A stretch of DNA of 64,000 nt from Hamadaea sp013361475. GTDB taxonomy: Bacteria > Actinomycetota > Actinomycetes > Mycobacteriales > Micromonosporaceae. A program made the translations under genes and the position numbers. Each line of letters starts with the position of its first letter. Position 1 is the first letter of the stretch. Of this stretch, positions 40,008-48,200 are shown in pieces. The notes beneath the pieces are model-generated. The model worked only from the letters and a program-made list of their open reading frames with translations, was not told where the DNA came from and searched no databases. The stretch lies in contig NZ_JBFAHM010000002.1 in the NCBI RefSeq assembly GCF_040654195.1, positions 1 to 64,000 of the forward strand. Direction: 5' to 3'.

Positions 40008-40033
40008 CCGGCACCGGCCTGCGCCGGTGCCGG
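40008..40033 (-). terminator. Hairpin terminator after the ABC permease gene
   Basis: Perfect 10-bp stem CCGGCACCGG/CCGGTGCCGG with a 6-nt loop in the 70-bp gap between the permease stop and the metallophosphoesterase start, in leftward orientation. Confidence 0.6.
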
Positions 40034-40052
40034 TCGACCTGGGACGCCACCG

Positions 40053-40829
40053 TCACGCGGTCCGCCGGTACTGGGCCAACGAAGCCCGGGCCAGCGCGAT
40101 GGCGCCGACGGCGAGGGCGATCAGCAGGCCGAGGTACATCAGCACCGGCCCGGCCGACAGCGTACCGGCGAAAGCGGACCGGCTGAGTTCGACGGCCCAG
40201 TTGACCGGGTTGGCCGCGACCGCGGCCGCCACCCAGCCCGGTACGAGGTCACGCGGCATGAAGGCAGTCGAGAGGAACGTCATCGGCATGACGATGAAGT
40301 TCACGACCGCGATCAGCGACTCCTCTCGGCGTACCAGCAGAGCCACCGCGTTGGACAGAGCCGCGAGCGCCGCGGCGATCGCCGCCAGCGCGAGCACCAG
40401 GACGAGCACGCCGAGCAGTCCGCCGTGGAACCGGACGCCGAGCGTGTAGCCGATGGCCAGGAGAATCGCGGTGGGAATGACTCCACTGACGATCTGCTGC
40501 AGCAGCGGCCCGATGACCAGCGCGGCCGGCTTGGCCGGGGAGGCGAGCATCCGATCGAGCGTGCCGCGCTCCATGTCGCCCAGCAGCGACAATCCACTCC
40601 AGCCGGCCGCCAGCAGAATCGTCATGACGATCAAACCGGGCAGGAAGAACTGCGCGTAGTTGCTCTCGCCGAAGCCGGGGATGTCGGCGATCCGGTTGAA
40701 GGTGGCGCTGAACAGCAGCAGCCAGAGAAACGGCTGCACCAGGTTGATGGCGATGAGCCACGGCTGCCGGAAGGCGTGCAGGATGTGGCGCTTGGCCAGG
40801 TGCGCCGATTGGCCTACGAGCTCGGTCAA
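40053..40829 (-). CDS. ABC-2 type permease, DrrB-like
   Basis: 258 residues starting at TTG 40829, with GGAG 6 nt upstream; the start codon overlaps the ATPase stop (TTGA), so the genes are coupled. Six membrane helices are expected: LINLVQPFLWLLLFSATFN, FFLPGLIVMTILLAAGWSGL, VSGVIPTAILLAIGYTLG, GVLVLVLALAAIAAALAALS, AVVNFIVMPMTFLSTAF and VLMYLGLLIALAVGAIAL. The ABC-2 signature FMPRDLVPGWVAAAVAANPVNWAVEL is typical of daunorubicin-type DrrB exporters. Likely exports the NRPS/PKS product and gives self-protection. Confidence 0.93.
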   Translation of the reverse strand: MTELVGQSAHLAKRHILHAFRQPWLIAINLVQPFLWLLLFSATFNRIADIPGFGESNYAQFFLPGLIVMTILLAAGWSGLSLLGDMERGTLDRMLASPAKPAALVIGPLLQQIVSGVIPTAILLAIGYTLGVRFHGGLLGVLVLVLALAAIAAALAALSNAVALLVRREESLIAVVNFIVMPMTFLSTAFMPRDLVPGWVAAAVAANPVNWAVELSRSAFAGTLSAGPVLMYLGLLIALAVGAIALARASLAQYRRTA

Positions 40830-41815
40830 GACTGGCTCCGTTCGAGTTCGGTTTCTTCGCGCCGTTGTGCCACCAGCCGGTGCCCAGTGTGCTGCAGATA
40901 GACGTCGTCGAGCGTCGGCTGGGAAACCGTCACCGAGGTCACTCGCAGCCCCGCACCGCTGAGCCGTTCGAGCACCGCCGGTACGGCCGCGCCGCCGACC
41001 TCCGCGCGGGCGTGCAGCGTCCGGCCATCCACCTTGAACTCGCCCACCTGCCCCACATCGGCCAGCAGAGCCGTCGCCTGCCCGGCGGCCTCGTCGGTGT
41101 CCAGCTCGACGAGCAGGGTGTCGCCACGAAGCTCCTGCTTCAACGTCGCCGGACTCCCGGAAGTGACCACTCGTCCGGAGTCCATGATGGCGACCTCGTC
41201 GGCGAGCGTGTCGGCCTCTTCGAGGTAATGGGTGGTCAGGAGGATCGTCAGCCCGTCCGCACGGACCAGCTTGGCCAGGTCGTCCCACAGCTGCATCCGG
41301 ATGTCCGGGTCGAGCCCGGTGGTCGGCTCGTCGAGGAACAGCACCTTCGGGCGATGGACGATGCCCATCGCGATGTCGACTCGGCGTTTCATGCCGCCCG
41401 AGCAGAACCCGATCGGCTTGCCCGCCGCGTCGGACAACCCGATCCGGGCGATCGCCTCGTCGGCCCGGGTCGCGAGTTCCCGGCCCTTGAGGCCATACAT
41501 GCGGCCTTGAAGCAGGACGTTCTCCCGTACGGTCGCGGTCGGCACGGCACTGAGCTTCTGGCCGACCAGCCCGATCTCGCGCCGGACCGCGTCCGGCTGC
41601 CGGGAGACGTCATACCCGGCCACGACTGCGGTCCCCGTGTCCTGGCGCGACAGGGTGCTCAAAATCCGTACCGCGGTGGACTTACCGGCGCCGTTGGGCC
41701 CGAGCAGCCCGAACACCGTCCCTTCCCGGACCGTGAAGGTCAGCCCGTCCAGCGCCCGTACGCCCCGTGGGTAGGTCTTCACCAGATCGCTCACCTGAAT
41801 CGAGGCGCTGGCCAT
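40826..41815 (-). CDS. ABC transporter ATP-binding protein, DrrA-like
   Basis: 329 residues from ATG 41815 with AGGAGAAG upstream. Walker A GLLGPNGAGKST, signature CSGGMKRRVDIAMG (Cys for the usual Leu/Tyr), Walker B VLFLDEPTTGLDP, and the H-loop LLTTHYLEEADTLADEV; the C-terminal accessory domain (DEAAGQATALLADVGQV...QPTLDDVYLQHTG) is specific for the drug-resistance DrrA group. Pairs with the DrrB-like permease to export a hydrophobic natural product. It starts 125 bp after the MbtH gene, with a hairpin in the gap. Confidence 0.94.
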   Translation of the reverse strand: MASASIQVSDLVKTYPRGVRALDGLTFTVREGTVFGLLGPNGAGKSTAVRILSTLSRQDTGTAVVAGYDVSRQPDAVRREIGLVGQKLSAVPTATVRENVLLQGRMYGLKGRELATRADEAIARIGLSDAAGKPIGFCSGGMKRRVDIAMGIVHRPKVLFLDEPTTGLDPDIRMQLWDDLAKLVRADGLTILLTTHYLEEADTLADEVAIMDSGRVVTSGSPATLKQELRGDTLLVELDTDEAAGQATALLADVGQVGEFKVDGRTLHARAEVGGAAVPAVLERLSGAGLRVTSVTVSQPTLDDVYLQHTGHRLVAQRREETELERSQS

Positions 41816-41837
41816 GATGTCTTCTCCTCGCTTCTGT

Positions 41838-41863
41838 GCCGTGATCAGTCCGCTGATCACGGC
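41838..41863 (-). terminator. Hairpin between MbtH and ABC transporter genes
   Basis: Perfect 11-bp stem GCCGTGATCAG/CTGATCACGGC with a 4-nt loop. It could end part of the biosynthetic transcript, lowering exporter expression, or be an operator; no T-run. Confidence 0.55.
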
Positions 41864-41940
41864 GCTGCCCAAGTTCCCGGTGGCCGCCCGGGGCGCTCAT
41901 GTGCTCGGCCGTGGTGTTCAGCGGGAGGATCCCCGGGCCG

Positions 41941-42150
41941 TCACCGGGATTCGCCGTCCATCTGCAGGCGCAGGCTGCGTGGCCGCATGTCGGTCCACAC
42001 CTCCGCGATGTATTCGAGGCACTCCTGCCGGCGACCGGTCTTGCCGGCCATCGACCAACCCGAAGGCGCCGGGCGATCGTCCGGCCAGATCGAGTACTGG
42101 TCCTCGTCGTTGACGACGACACAGAACACCCGATCCTCATCGTCAAACAC
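41941..42150 (-). CDS. MbtH-family NRPS accessory protein
   Basis: 69 residues from GTG 42150, chosen because GGAGGAGG ends 8 nt upstream and the product then begins FDDEDRVFCVVVNDEDQYSIWP, the usual family N-terminus; ATG 42168 would add six residues. Conserved N-x-E/D-x-Q-x-S-x-W-P, W38-type GWSMAGKTG and ECLEYIAEVWTDMRPRSLR are all present. MbtH proteins bind adenylation domains and are needed for their folding or activity. The start overlaps the end of the LanB-like gene by 8 nt. It probably serves the four adenylation domains encoded here. Confidence 0.95.
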   Translation of the reverse strand: MFDDEDRVFCVVVNDEDQYSIWPDDRPAPSGWSMAGKTGRRQECLEYIAEVWTDMRPRSLRLQMDGESR

Positions 42151-44311
42151 TTGGGTTACCTCCTCCATATCGGCGACTGTCCACGCAGGTCACCCGGAAC
42201 TCGACGGCGTACCGGCGGCCATCGGCATCGCGTAGCCACAGCTCATCCGGTCCGGGCAGCATCTCCGAAACCGTCACCCAGCCACCCGGCTGCCGCTGCC
42301 GGCCGCGGCGCAGCTTCGCCCACACGGCATCCACCAAGGTCGGATCGGCGAGATCTACATAGATCGGTTTCGCCTCACCGGCGACCACCCAGAACGCGAC
42401 CTCGGGCAGTCCGTGCTCGGACGCCAGGCGGCGCAGGTGGGCCACGACCTGATCCAGTCTCGCCCGCGGGAGGTCGGGAAACGCGGCCATCGGCAGCTGC
42501 CAGCGCTCCCGAGAAACCACCAGCCGGTCGATCTGCACCCGGGGGTGATGTGCCGCCGGCTCGAACAGGCCGAACCTGTTGTACGCCGCGAACGCCAGAT
42601 AGTCGTCGAGCACTTCGGCGAGGTCGGCCTGGAAGTCCCCGGCGACCGACCGGACCACCAGCCGATCGTCCTCCTGGTGTACGCGAAGACCCCCGGCCGC
42701 GACGACCTTCGCCCGGCGCGGGGCGTACGAGGGTTCGTTGGCCACCCCGAGATAGGTGTAGTGCGGCGCGTGGTACGCCTCCGGCGGAGCCGTCCGGGAG
42801 TTGACCATGCCGCCGATCATGGGATACAGCGGCACGATCCGTTCGGGCATGTCGGCGTTGATCCAGCGGCGCAATGCGGGCTGATCCGGGTGGGTCGAGG
42901 CGAAGCAAAGCTGGTCGACGCAGTTGATGGTGGGATGCAGCTCGCCGAGAACCCCGAGGAAACGTCCTTCGTGCAGGTCGTCGACGCTGGCGGCGGCGAA
43001 CATCAGGTCCGGGCCATGCCATCGGGCGGTCGGCCAGCCCGGTTCAGTGACCGCGAAGGCCGCCGTCACCTCGTCGCGGATGTCCTCGGATCGAAAGGTG
43101 ACCGCGCCCGTTTGCCGGCCCGGCGACAGCAGCTCGGTCCACTTCCGGCGCAGCTCCGCAGCGGCCTGCCCGGCGGGGCTGCCGGCGTCGCCGCCGATGC
43201 TGGAGGCCAATGTCGCCAGCAGTTTCGGCAAGGGGTACCCGGCTGGATCACGCTCGGAGGCGAGCAGGTCGCGGCAGAGGGCGAGATATCGGGACGCCAC
43301 CTGCGTCGAATACCAGCGGGCGCTGAGCAGCATCAGTTCCAGTGCAGGCGCGATCTCCGTCAGCAGCTCGGTGCCCAGTTCCAGGGCGAACTCCGATCGG
43401 CAGTCCTCGTACGCGACCGACCGACCGGCGTAGAACTCGCCGTCCCGGCGGTGCCAGGACGTTGCCGCCAGCTCGGTGAACCGGTCGTGCAGGATGCCGA
43501 GTTCGGCCGCCACCGCCGCCGGTTCACCGAGCACGCCACGCACCTCGTCGAGTGCGGAGATCAGCGCGCCGAGATCCCGCTCGGCCGCCTCCCGGCGGTC
43601 CGGGTCGGCGACGCGCGCGAGTTGCATGGCGAGCTGACGCTCCGGATGCCGGGACTGTGGGATGAAGAATCCCCGCGTGAGCACGCCCATCGCCCGGAGC
43701 ACCTTGACTTCGCCGACGATCTTCTCCGGGTCGCCGAAGTCGGCGCAGGCTGCGGTGATGTCCGCGACGGTGTGGAATCCGTCGGCGGCCGCGACGATCT
43801 GCTGACGGACTTCCGAGAGGGGCAGAAAGGAACCGTCGGCCAGGTGGACCCCGCCGGAGGTGACCGCGACCGAAGCGCACCGGTGCGGCACCGTCCACTC
43901 GTCGAGGGCGTACCGCTCCACGAGGGCGTCGCCCAGTGCTTGGATCGCCCACATCTCGAAGAACAGCTGACCTCGTACCGGCGGCGTCAGCTCGCCGATC
44001 TTGGTCGGCCCGTCCCGCCACGCGCCCCAGGCGACCGGGCCGAAGAAACCGATGGAATCGTTCTTCGCGCAGTACCGCGAACGGTAGCTCGCGAGCGTAC
44101 GGGCGAGGTCTCGGGGCATCGTCTCGCCGGCGCGCCGGGCCAGCCTGCCCACGAGCGGATGCTGCCAGGCCAACGCCTCGAGAAACGGCGCCTGCCGGAT
44201 CGTCTCCGGATCACTGATCCACTCGAAGGGCAGCCCGGCGGAGCGTACGCACACCGAACGCCACAGCGAGAACTCCCCCGTGCCGAGTGGGATCAGATGG
44301 TCGGAGGTCAT
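42143..44311 (-). CDS. Stand-alone LanB-type protein (lantibiotic dehydratase N-terminal domain, glutamylation/PEARL-like)
   Basis: 722 residues from ATG 44311. SLWRSVCVRSAGLPFEWI, LASYRSRYCAKNDSIGFFGPVAWG and the long helical region to about residue 700 match the Lant_dehydr_N family. Family knowledge: LanB proteins glutamylate Ser/Thr using glutamyl-tRNA, and stand-alone relatives (PEARLs) add amino acids to peptide C-termini using aminoacyl-tRNA. The C-terminal elimination domain of full LanB is absent, which fits a stand-alone ligase. No RiPP precursor or LanC is nearby; instead its ATG overlaps the LLM oxidase stop (ATGA) and its 3' end overlaps mbtH. A tRNA-dependent tailoring step on an NRPS/PKS product is inferred, not shown. 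Confidence 0.88.
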   Translation of the reverse strand: MTSDHLIPLGTGEFSLWRSVCVRSAGLPFEWISDPETIRQAPFLEALAWQHPLVGRLARRAGETMPRDLARTLASYRSRYCAKNDSIGFFGPVAWGAWRDGPTKIGELTPPVRGQLFFEMWAIQALGDALVERYALDEWTVPHRCASVAVTSGGVHLADGSFLPLSEVRQQIVAAADGFHTVADITAACADFGDPEKIVGEVKVLRAMGVLTRGFFIPQSRHPERQLAMQLARVADPDRREAAERDLGALISALDEVRGVLGEPAAVAAELGILHDRFTELAATSWHRRDGEFYAGRSVAYEDCRSEFALELGTELLTEIAPALELMLLSARWYSTQVASRYLALCRDLLASERDPAGYPLPKLLATLASSIGGDAGSPAGQAAAELRRKWTELLSPGRQTGAVTFRSEDIRDEVTAAFAVTEPGWPTARWHGPDLMFAAASVDDLHEGRFLGVLGELHPTINCVDQLCFASTHPDQPALRRWINADMPERIVPLYPMIGGMVNSRTAPPEAYHAPHYTYLGVANEPSYAPRRAKVVAAGGLRVHQEDDRLVVRSVAGDFQADLAEVLDDYLAFAAYNRFGLFEPAAHHPRVQIDRLVVSRERWQLPMAAFPDLPRARLDQVVAHLRRLASEHGLPEVAFWVVAGEAKPIYVDLADPTLVDAVWAKLRRGRQRQPGGWVTVSEMLPGPDELWLRDADGRRYAVEFRVTCVDSRRYGGGNPSV

Positions 44312-45282
44312 CCCTCGCCCGCGATCTCATAAACCCTTGTCAACGTTTTGAGGCAGAGGTCGAAGGAGGCCTTCGCGGCTCCGGCCGGAGCCACCCCGAT
44401 CTCGTCCACGCCACACCGGCGGAACTCCTCGAGCCGTTGTTTCACCTCGTCCTCGGTGAAGGCGCCCAGTGCCCGGACCATCGCGTCGTCCGGCCTGGTC
44501 GAGGCGACCGAATCGGCGAAACCGCTCCGCGTGAACAGTCCTCGATAGGTCGCGACCCGGAGATACGCCCCCAGGGTCCGGCCGAAGACCTGCCGGTCGC
44601 GATCGGGGTCACCGGACAGGCCCGCGTGCATCATGGCGACGATCTTGAAGCCGTCCGGGCGGCCGCCCCGCCTGGCCCAGCCCCGTCGCAGCGCCGGCAT
44701 CACGTGCTTGGCCAGATAGTCGGTGGTGCACATCCACAGGATGACGCCGTCGGCCAGCTCACCGGCCAGCTCGATCATCTTCGGCCCGAACGATCCCAGG
44801 TAGACGGGGAAGTCTTCGCGCCGCTCACCGATGTAGGCGGCATGGCCGCTGTACCAGGTGCCGTCGAAGTTGACCTCGCCATCGCGAACCAGCGACGTCA
44901 CGACCGTGAGGTACTCACGGGTGGCGGGCAGCGCGGGAGCCGGCTGCCCGCCGACCATCCAGTCGCCGACCGCGCGGTGCCCCAGGCCGAGCCCGAGCGC
45001 GACTCGTCCACCCGAGATGGCGTCCGCGGTCAGAGCCGATTGCGCCATCACCACGGGCGGCCGCGAGTACATCGGCAGGACGGCGGAGGCGAGCCTGACC
45101 CGCTTGGTATGGGCGGCCAACGCCGCGAGAACGGTCGCGACGTCCAGCTGGTTCGGCATCTGCGGCAGCCAGATGGAGTCCATGCCGATGTCCTCGGCAT
45201 GGTCGACGATTTCGATCATCGCCGAGATGGGAATCCCGCCGCCGTCGACGACGGCCCCTACGCGCAGCCGCTCAGCCGACAT
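44308..45282 (-). CDS. LLM-class flavin-dependent oxidoreductase (luciferase-like monooxygenase)
   Basis: 324 residues from ATG 45282, overlapping the PKS stop by 11 nt. TIM-barrel luciferase-like pattern: VDHAEDIGMDSIWLPQ, LAALAAHTKRVRLASAVLPMYSRPPVVMAQSALTADAISGGRVALGLGLGHR, and VYLGSFGPKMIELAGELADGVI. The GxGxG-like RVALGLGLGH loop binds FMN or F420 phosphate; the FMN-monooxygenase versus F420-dehydrogenase choice cannot be settled by eye. LLM enzymes are frequent in PKS/NRPS clusters for hydroxylation or oxidative decarboxylation. Tight coupling on both sides (PKS before, LanB-like after) implies a joint step. Confidence 0.9.
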   Translation of the reverse strand: MSAERLRVGAVVDGGGIPISAMIEIVDHAEDIGMDSIWLPQMPNQLDVATVLAALAAHTKRVRLASAVLPMYSRPPVVMAQSALTADAISGGRVALGLGLGHRAVGDWMVGGQPAPALPATREYLTVVTSLVRDGEVNFDGTWYSGHAAYIGERREDFPVYLGSFGPKMIELAGELADGVILWMCTTDYLAKHVMPALRRGWARRGGRPDGFKIVAMMHAGLSGDPDRDRQVFGRTLGAYLRVATYRGLFTRSGFADSVASTRPDDAMVRALGAFTEDEVKQRLEEFRRCGVDEIGVAPAGAAKASFDLCLKTLTRVYEIAGEG

Positions 45283-48200
45283 TGGCGGCCGTCCCCAACG
45301 CCTCGAGGGCCTGACGCGCCTCGTCTTCGGACAGCGACGCCACCTTCTCGATGAGCGCCGCCTCGATCGCCGTGGCGAGCGTACGCACGTTGCGGGAATC
45401 GAACAGCAACGCCGCCGAGACGTCGATCGAGAACCGATGGCTGATCCGGGCCACGAGCTGCACCGCGAACAGCGAGTTGCCGCCCAGGTCGAAGAAGTCG
45501 TCCTCGACGCCGATCCGTTCCACGCCGACGGTCTCCGACCACAGCCCCACGAGAATCCGTTCGACATCGGACTCCGGTGCGACGTAGGGCGTCGTCAGCG
45601 TCCGGGGAGCGCCGACCATCCCGGACTGCGCAGTCAGCTGCTCGGTGACCGCCTCCCGGTTCACCCGGGAAGTACGCCGAATCCGGACGTCCAGTCCCTC
45701 CGGGCACCAGATCACCTGCGGCCCCGCGCCGGAGCCGAGGATCAGCCGCAACGCCTCCTCACCCTGCTGCGGGAGGACCTCGTCGTCGAGCGGTCCCGAA
45801 GTGGCCGGCTCGGCCTTCATGCTCGCCGCCAGATGCTCCGGCATCCGGAAGAGCATGAATCGCTCCACCGACACGAGCTCGTTGCCGTCGTCGTCGACGA
45901 CGGAGACGTTGGTGCTGCTCACCTCGCCGCGAGTGTCGTCGAGATGACCGATGATCGAGTGCACGCGCCCCGCCAACGGCCCGCGTACGGACAGCCGACC
46001 GTAACTGAACGGCAGATACTGGCCGGTGCCGCGAATGATCTGCCCCAAGCCGATCGCACAGTCGAGAACCGCCGGATGCACGTAGTACGTGTCCTCGTCG
46101 GCGCGGAACCGGTCCGCGAGCTCGACCGTGACGAACTCCGTGGCCTCGGCCGAGCGGACACTTTGGATTCCGGTCCAGCGGGGGCCGAAGGCGAGCGGGC
46201 CGTCCCACTCCGCCGCGTCGGGGACGCCGACGTCGCCGGAAGACTCTCGCATCACCGTCAGGTCTCGCCGGCCGGGCGCCTCGGACGTCAGCGGGCCGAC
46301 CCGGCCCTTGGCGTACTCGTTGCCGTCGTGCGCTCGGATCGCCACCTCGAAGCCGCCGTCGTCGGCTCGGCGCAGTTCGAGGTGGCAACGCAGACCTGCG
46401 TGGGCCACCAACGGCTGCACCAAGGTCAGATCCGTGATCTCGGCGGTCTCGCTGCCGGTCAGCTCCGCGTACGCCGCCCGGACCAGCTCGACGATGCCGG
46501 TCCCCGGCATAGTCGGGATGCCGTTCAGCTTGTGCTCGGCGAGCACCCACAGCGAATGCGACAGGTTGATGCCGAAGTGCGTGGTGACGGCGTCGACCTC
46601 GGTCCGGCTCTGCAGCATCGGATGCCGCACCGCCGTACGCGGTCCCTCACCCGATGCGCCGCCCAGTGCGATGTGGTCGAACACCGCTGGGGCGAGCACG
46701 TCGTTGGCCATGCCGACCTCGGCGAACGGCGGCCAGTTGATCGACACGGTGTGCTGGCCGCGCGCCCAGCGGGACTGGGCGAAGGCGTCCAGGACGGCGT
46801 TCGCCCCGACATAGTCGCCGAGCCCGAAGTCGGCCGACAGGACCGCGATCGACGAGTACAGCACCATCAACCGAGGGTGGAAGATCTCTTCGAGCAGGTA
46901 GGTGCCCTGAACCTTGGGCGCGAGCACGGCCGCGGCGTCCGCATGGGACCGCGTCTCCAGCATGCCGCCACCGGCTACCGCAGCGAGATGGAAGACGCCG
47001 TCCACGGCACCGAACTCCGCGCGTACCGCGTCGTTCACGGCCCGCATCGCCGCCGCGTCGGTGACGTCGGCGGCCAGCACCATCACCTGGCCACCGGCGG
47101 CCTCCACCTCCCGGACCGCCCGGATGCGGCGAGCCTGTGGACTGTCCGGCGTGGTGGAGAGGATCTCCGCCCAGTGCTCCCGGTCCGGCAATCCGCTGCG
47201 GCCGAGTAACACGACCTTCGCCTGCACCTGCGCTGCGAGCTGGCGCGCGAGCACCAGACCGAGACCGCCCAGGCCACCGGTCAGCAGATAGACACCGCCA
47301 GGCCGGAGCATGACCGGAACCCCGTCGGGCGCCTGCAATGGCGTCGAGGCGTACGACCAGGACCAGCGCTTGCGGCCGCGATAGGCGACCTGCTGCTCCG
47401 AGCCACCGGCGGTGATCTCGGCGAACAACTGGCCGGCGACACGTTCGACGGCGAGGTCGGCGCCGAAGTCCACACTGCGGCAGCTGACCGACTCCATCTC
47501 CTTCGGCACCAGCTTCACCAGACCGAGCAGAGCCGACTTCGCCGGCTCGATCAGCCCGTCACCGGCGACGTCCTGCATCTGACTGGTCACGAACACCAGC
47601 TCGACCGGGGTTCCCGCAAGCTGCCGCGCCGCCTCCTGAAGGATCGTCAGTCCGCTGTGGAATCCGTCGCGCAGCCACGTGTTCGCGTACTCGGATTCGC
47701 CGGTTCCGGCGGGACGCTCCCCCAGGCAGAGCCCGTGGACGATCGTCACCTTCTCACGGTCGTTTCCGCCGCGCCCGGCGAGGGCGTCGATCAGCTCATC
47801 CTCGGTCGTGGCGACGACCACCTTCGCGCCGGCCGCCCCGGCCAGCTCCGCGAGGCGGACCAGCACGGTGTCGCCCGGCCGGCCGAGCGTGATCCAGACG
47901 CCGGAGGCCGATCCGGCGACCGGCGGGACGCTCTCCAGCCACACCGGTGCGGTGTACGCGCCGACCTTGACCGGCGTACCGGCGACCGCGACCTCCCCGC
48001 TGCCCCCCTCGGGATCGGGGTCGATCCAGTAACGGTGGCGCTGATACGGGTACTCAGGCAACTGCACCAGGCTGCGCTGCTCGTCGCTCCAGAACTGGGA
48101 CCAGTCGACGTCGACGCCTTCGGCCCAGAGCCGGCCCACCCCGGTCAACAGCACTTCCACATCGGACTGCTGCTGCTTCGGATGACGCATGGCCGGCACG

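Noticed and set aside
42143..44311. Lanthipeptide cluster interpretation
   Set aside because: No LanA-like precursor, LanC, SpaB_C-type elimination domain or protease is visible near the LanB-like gene; its neighbours are NRPS/PKS genes.
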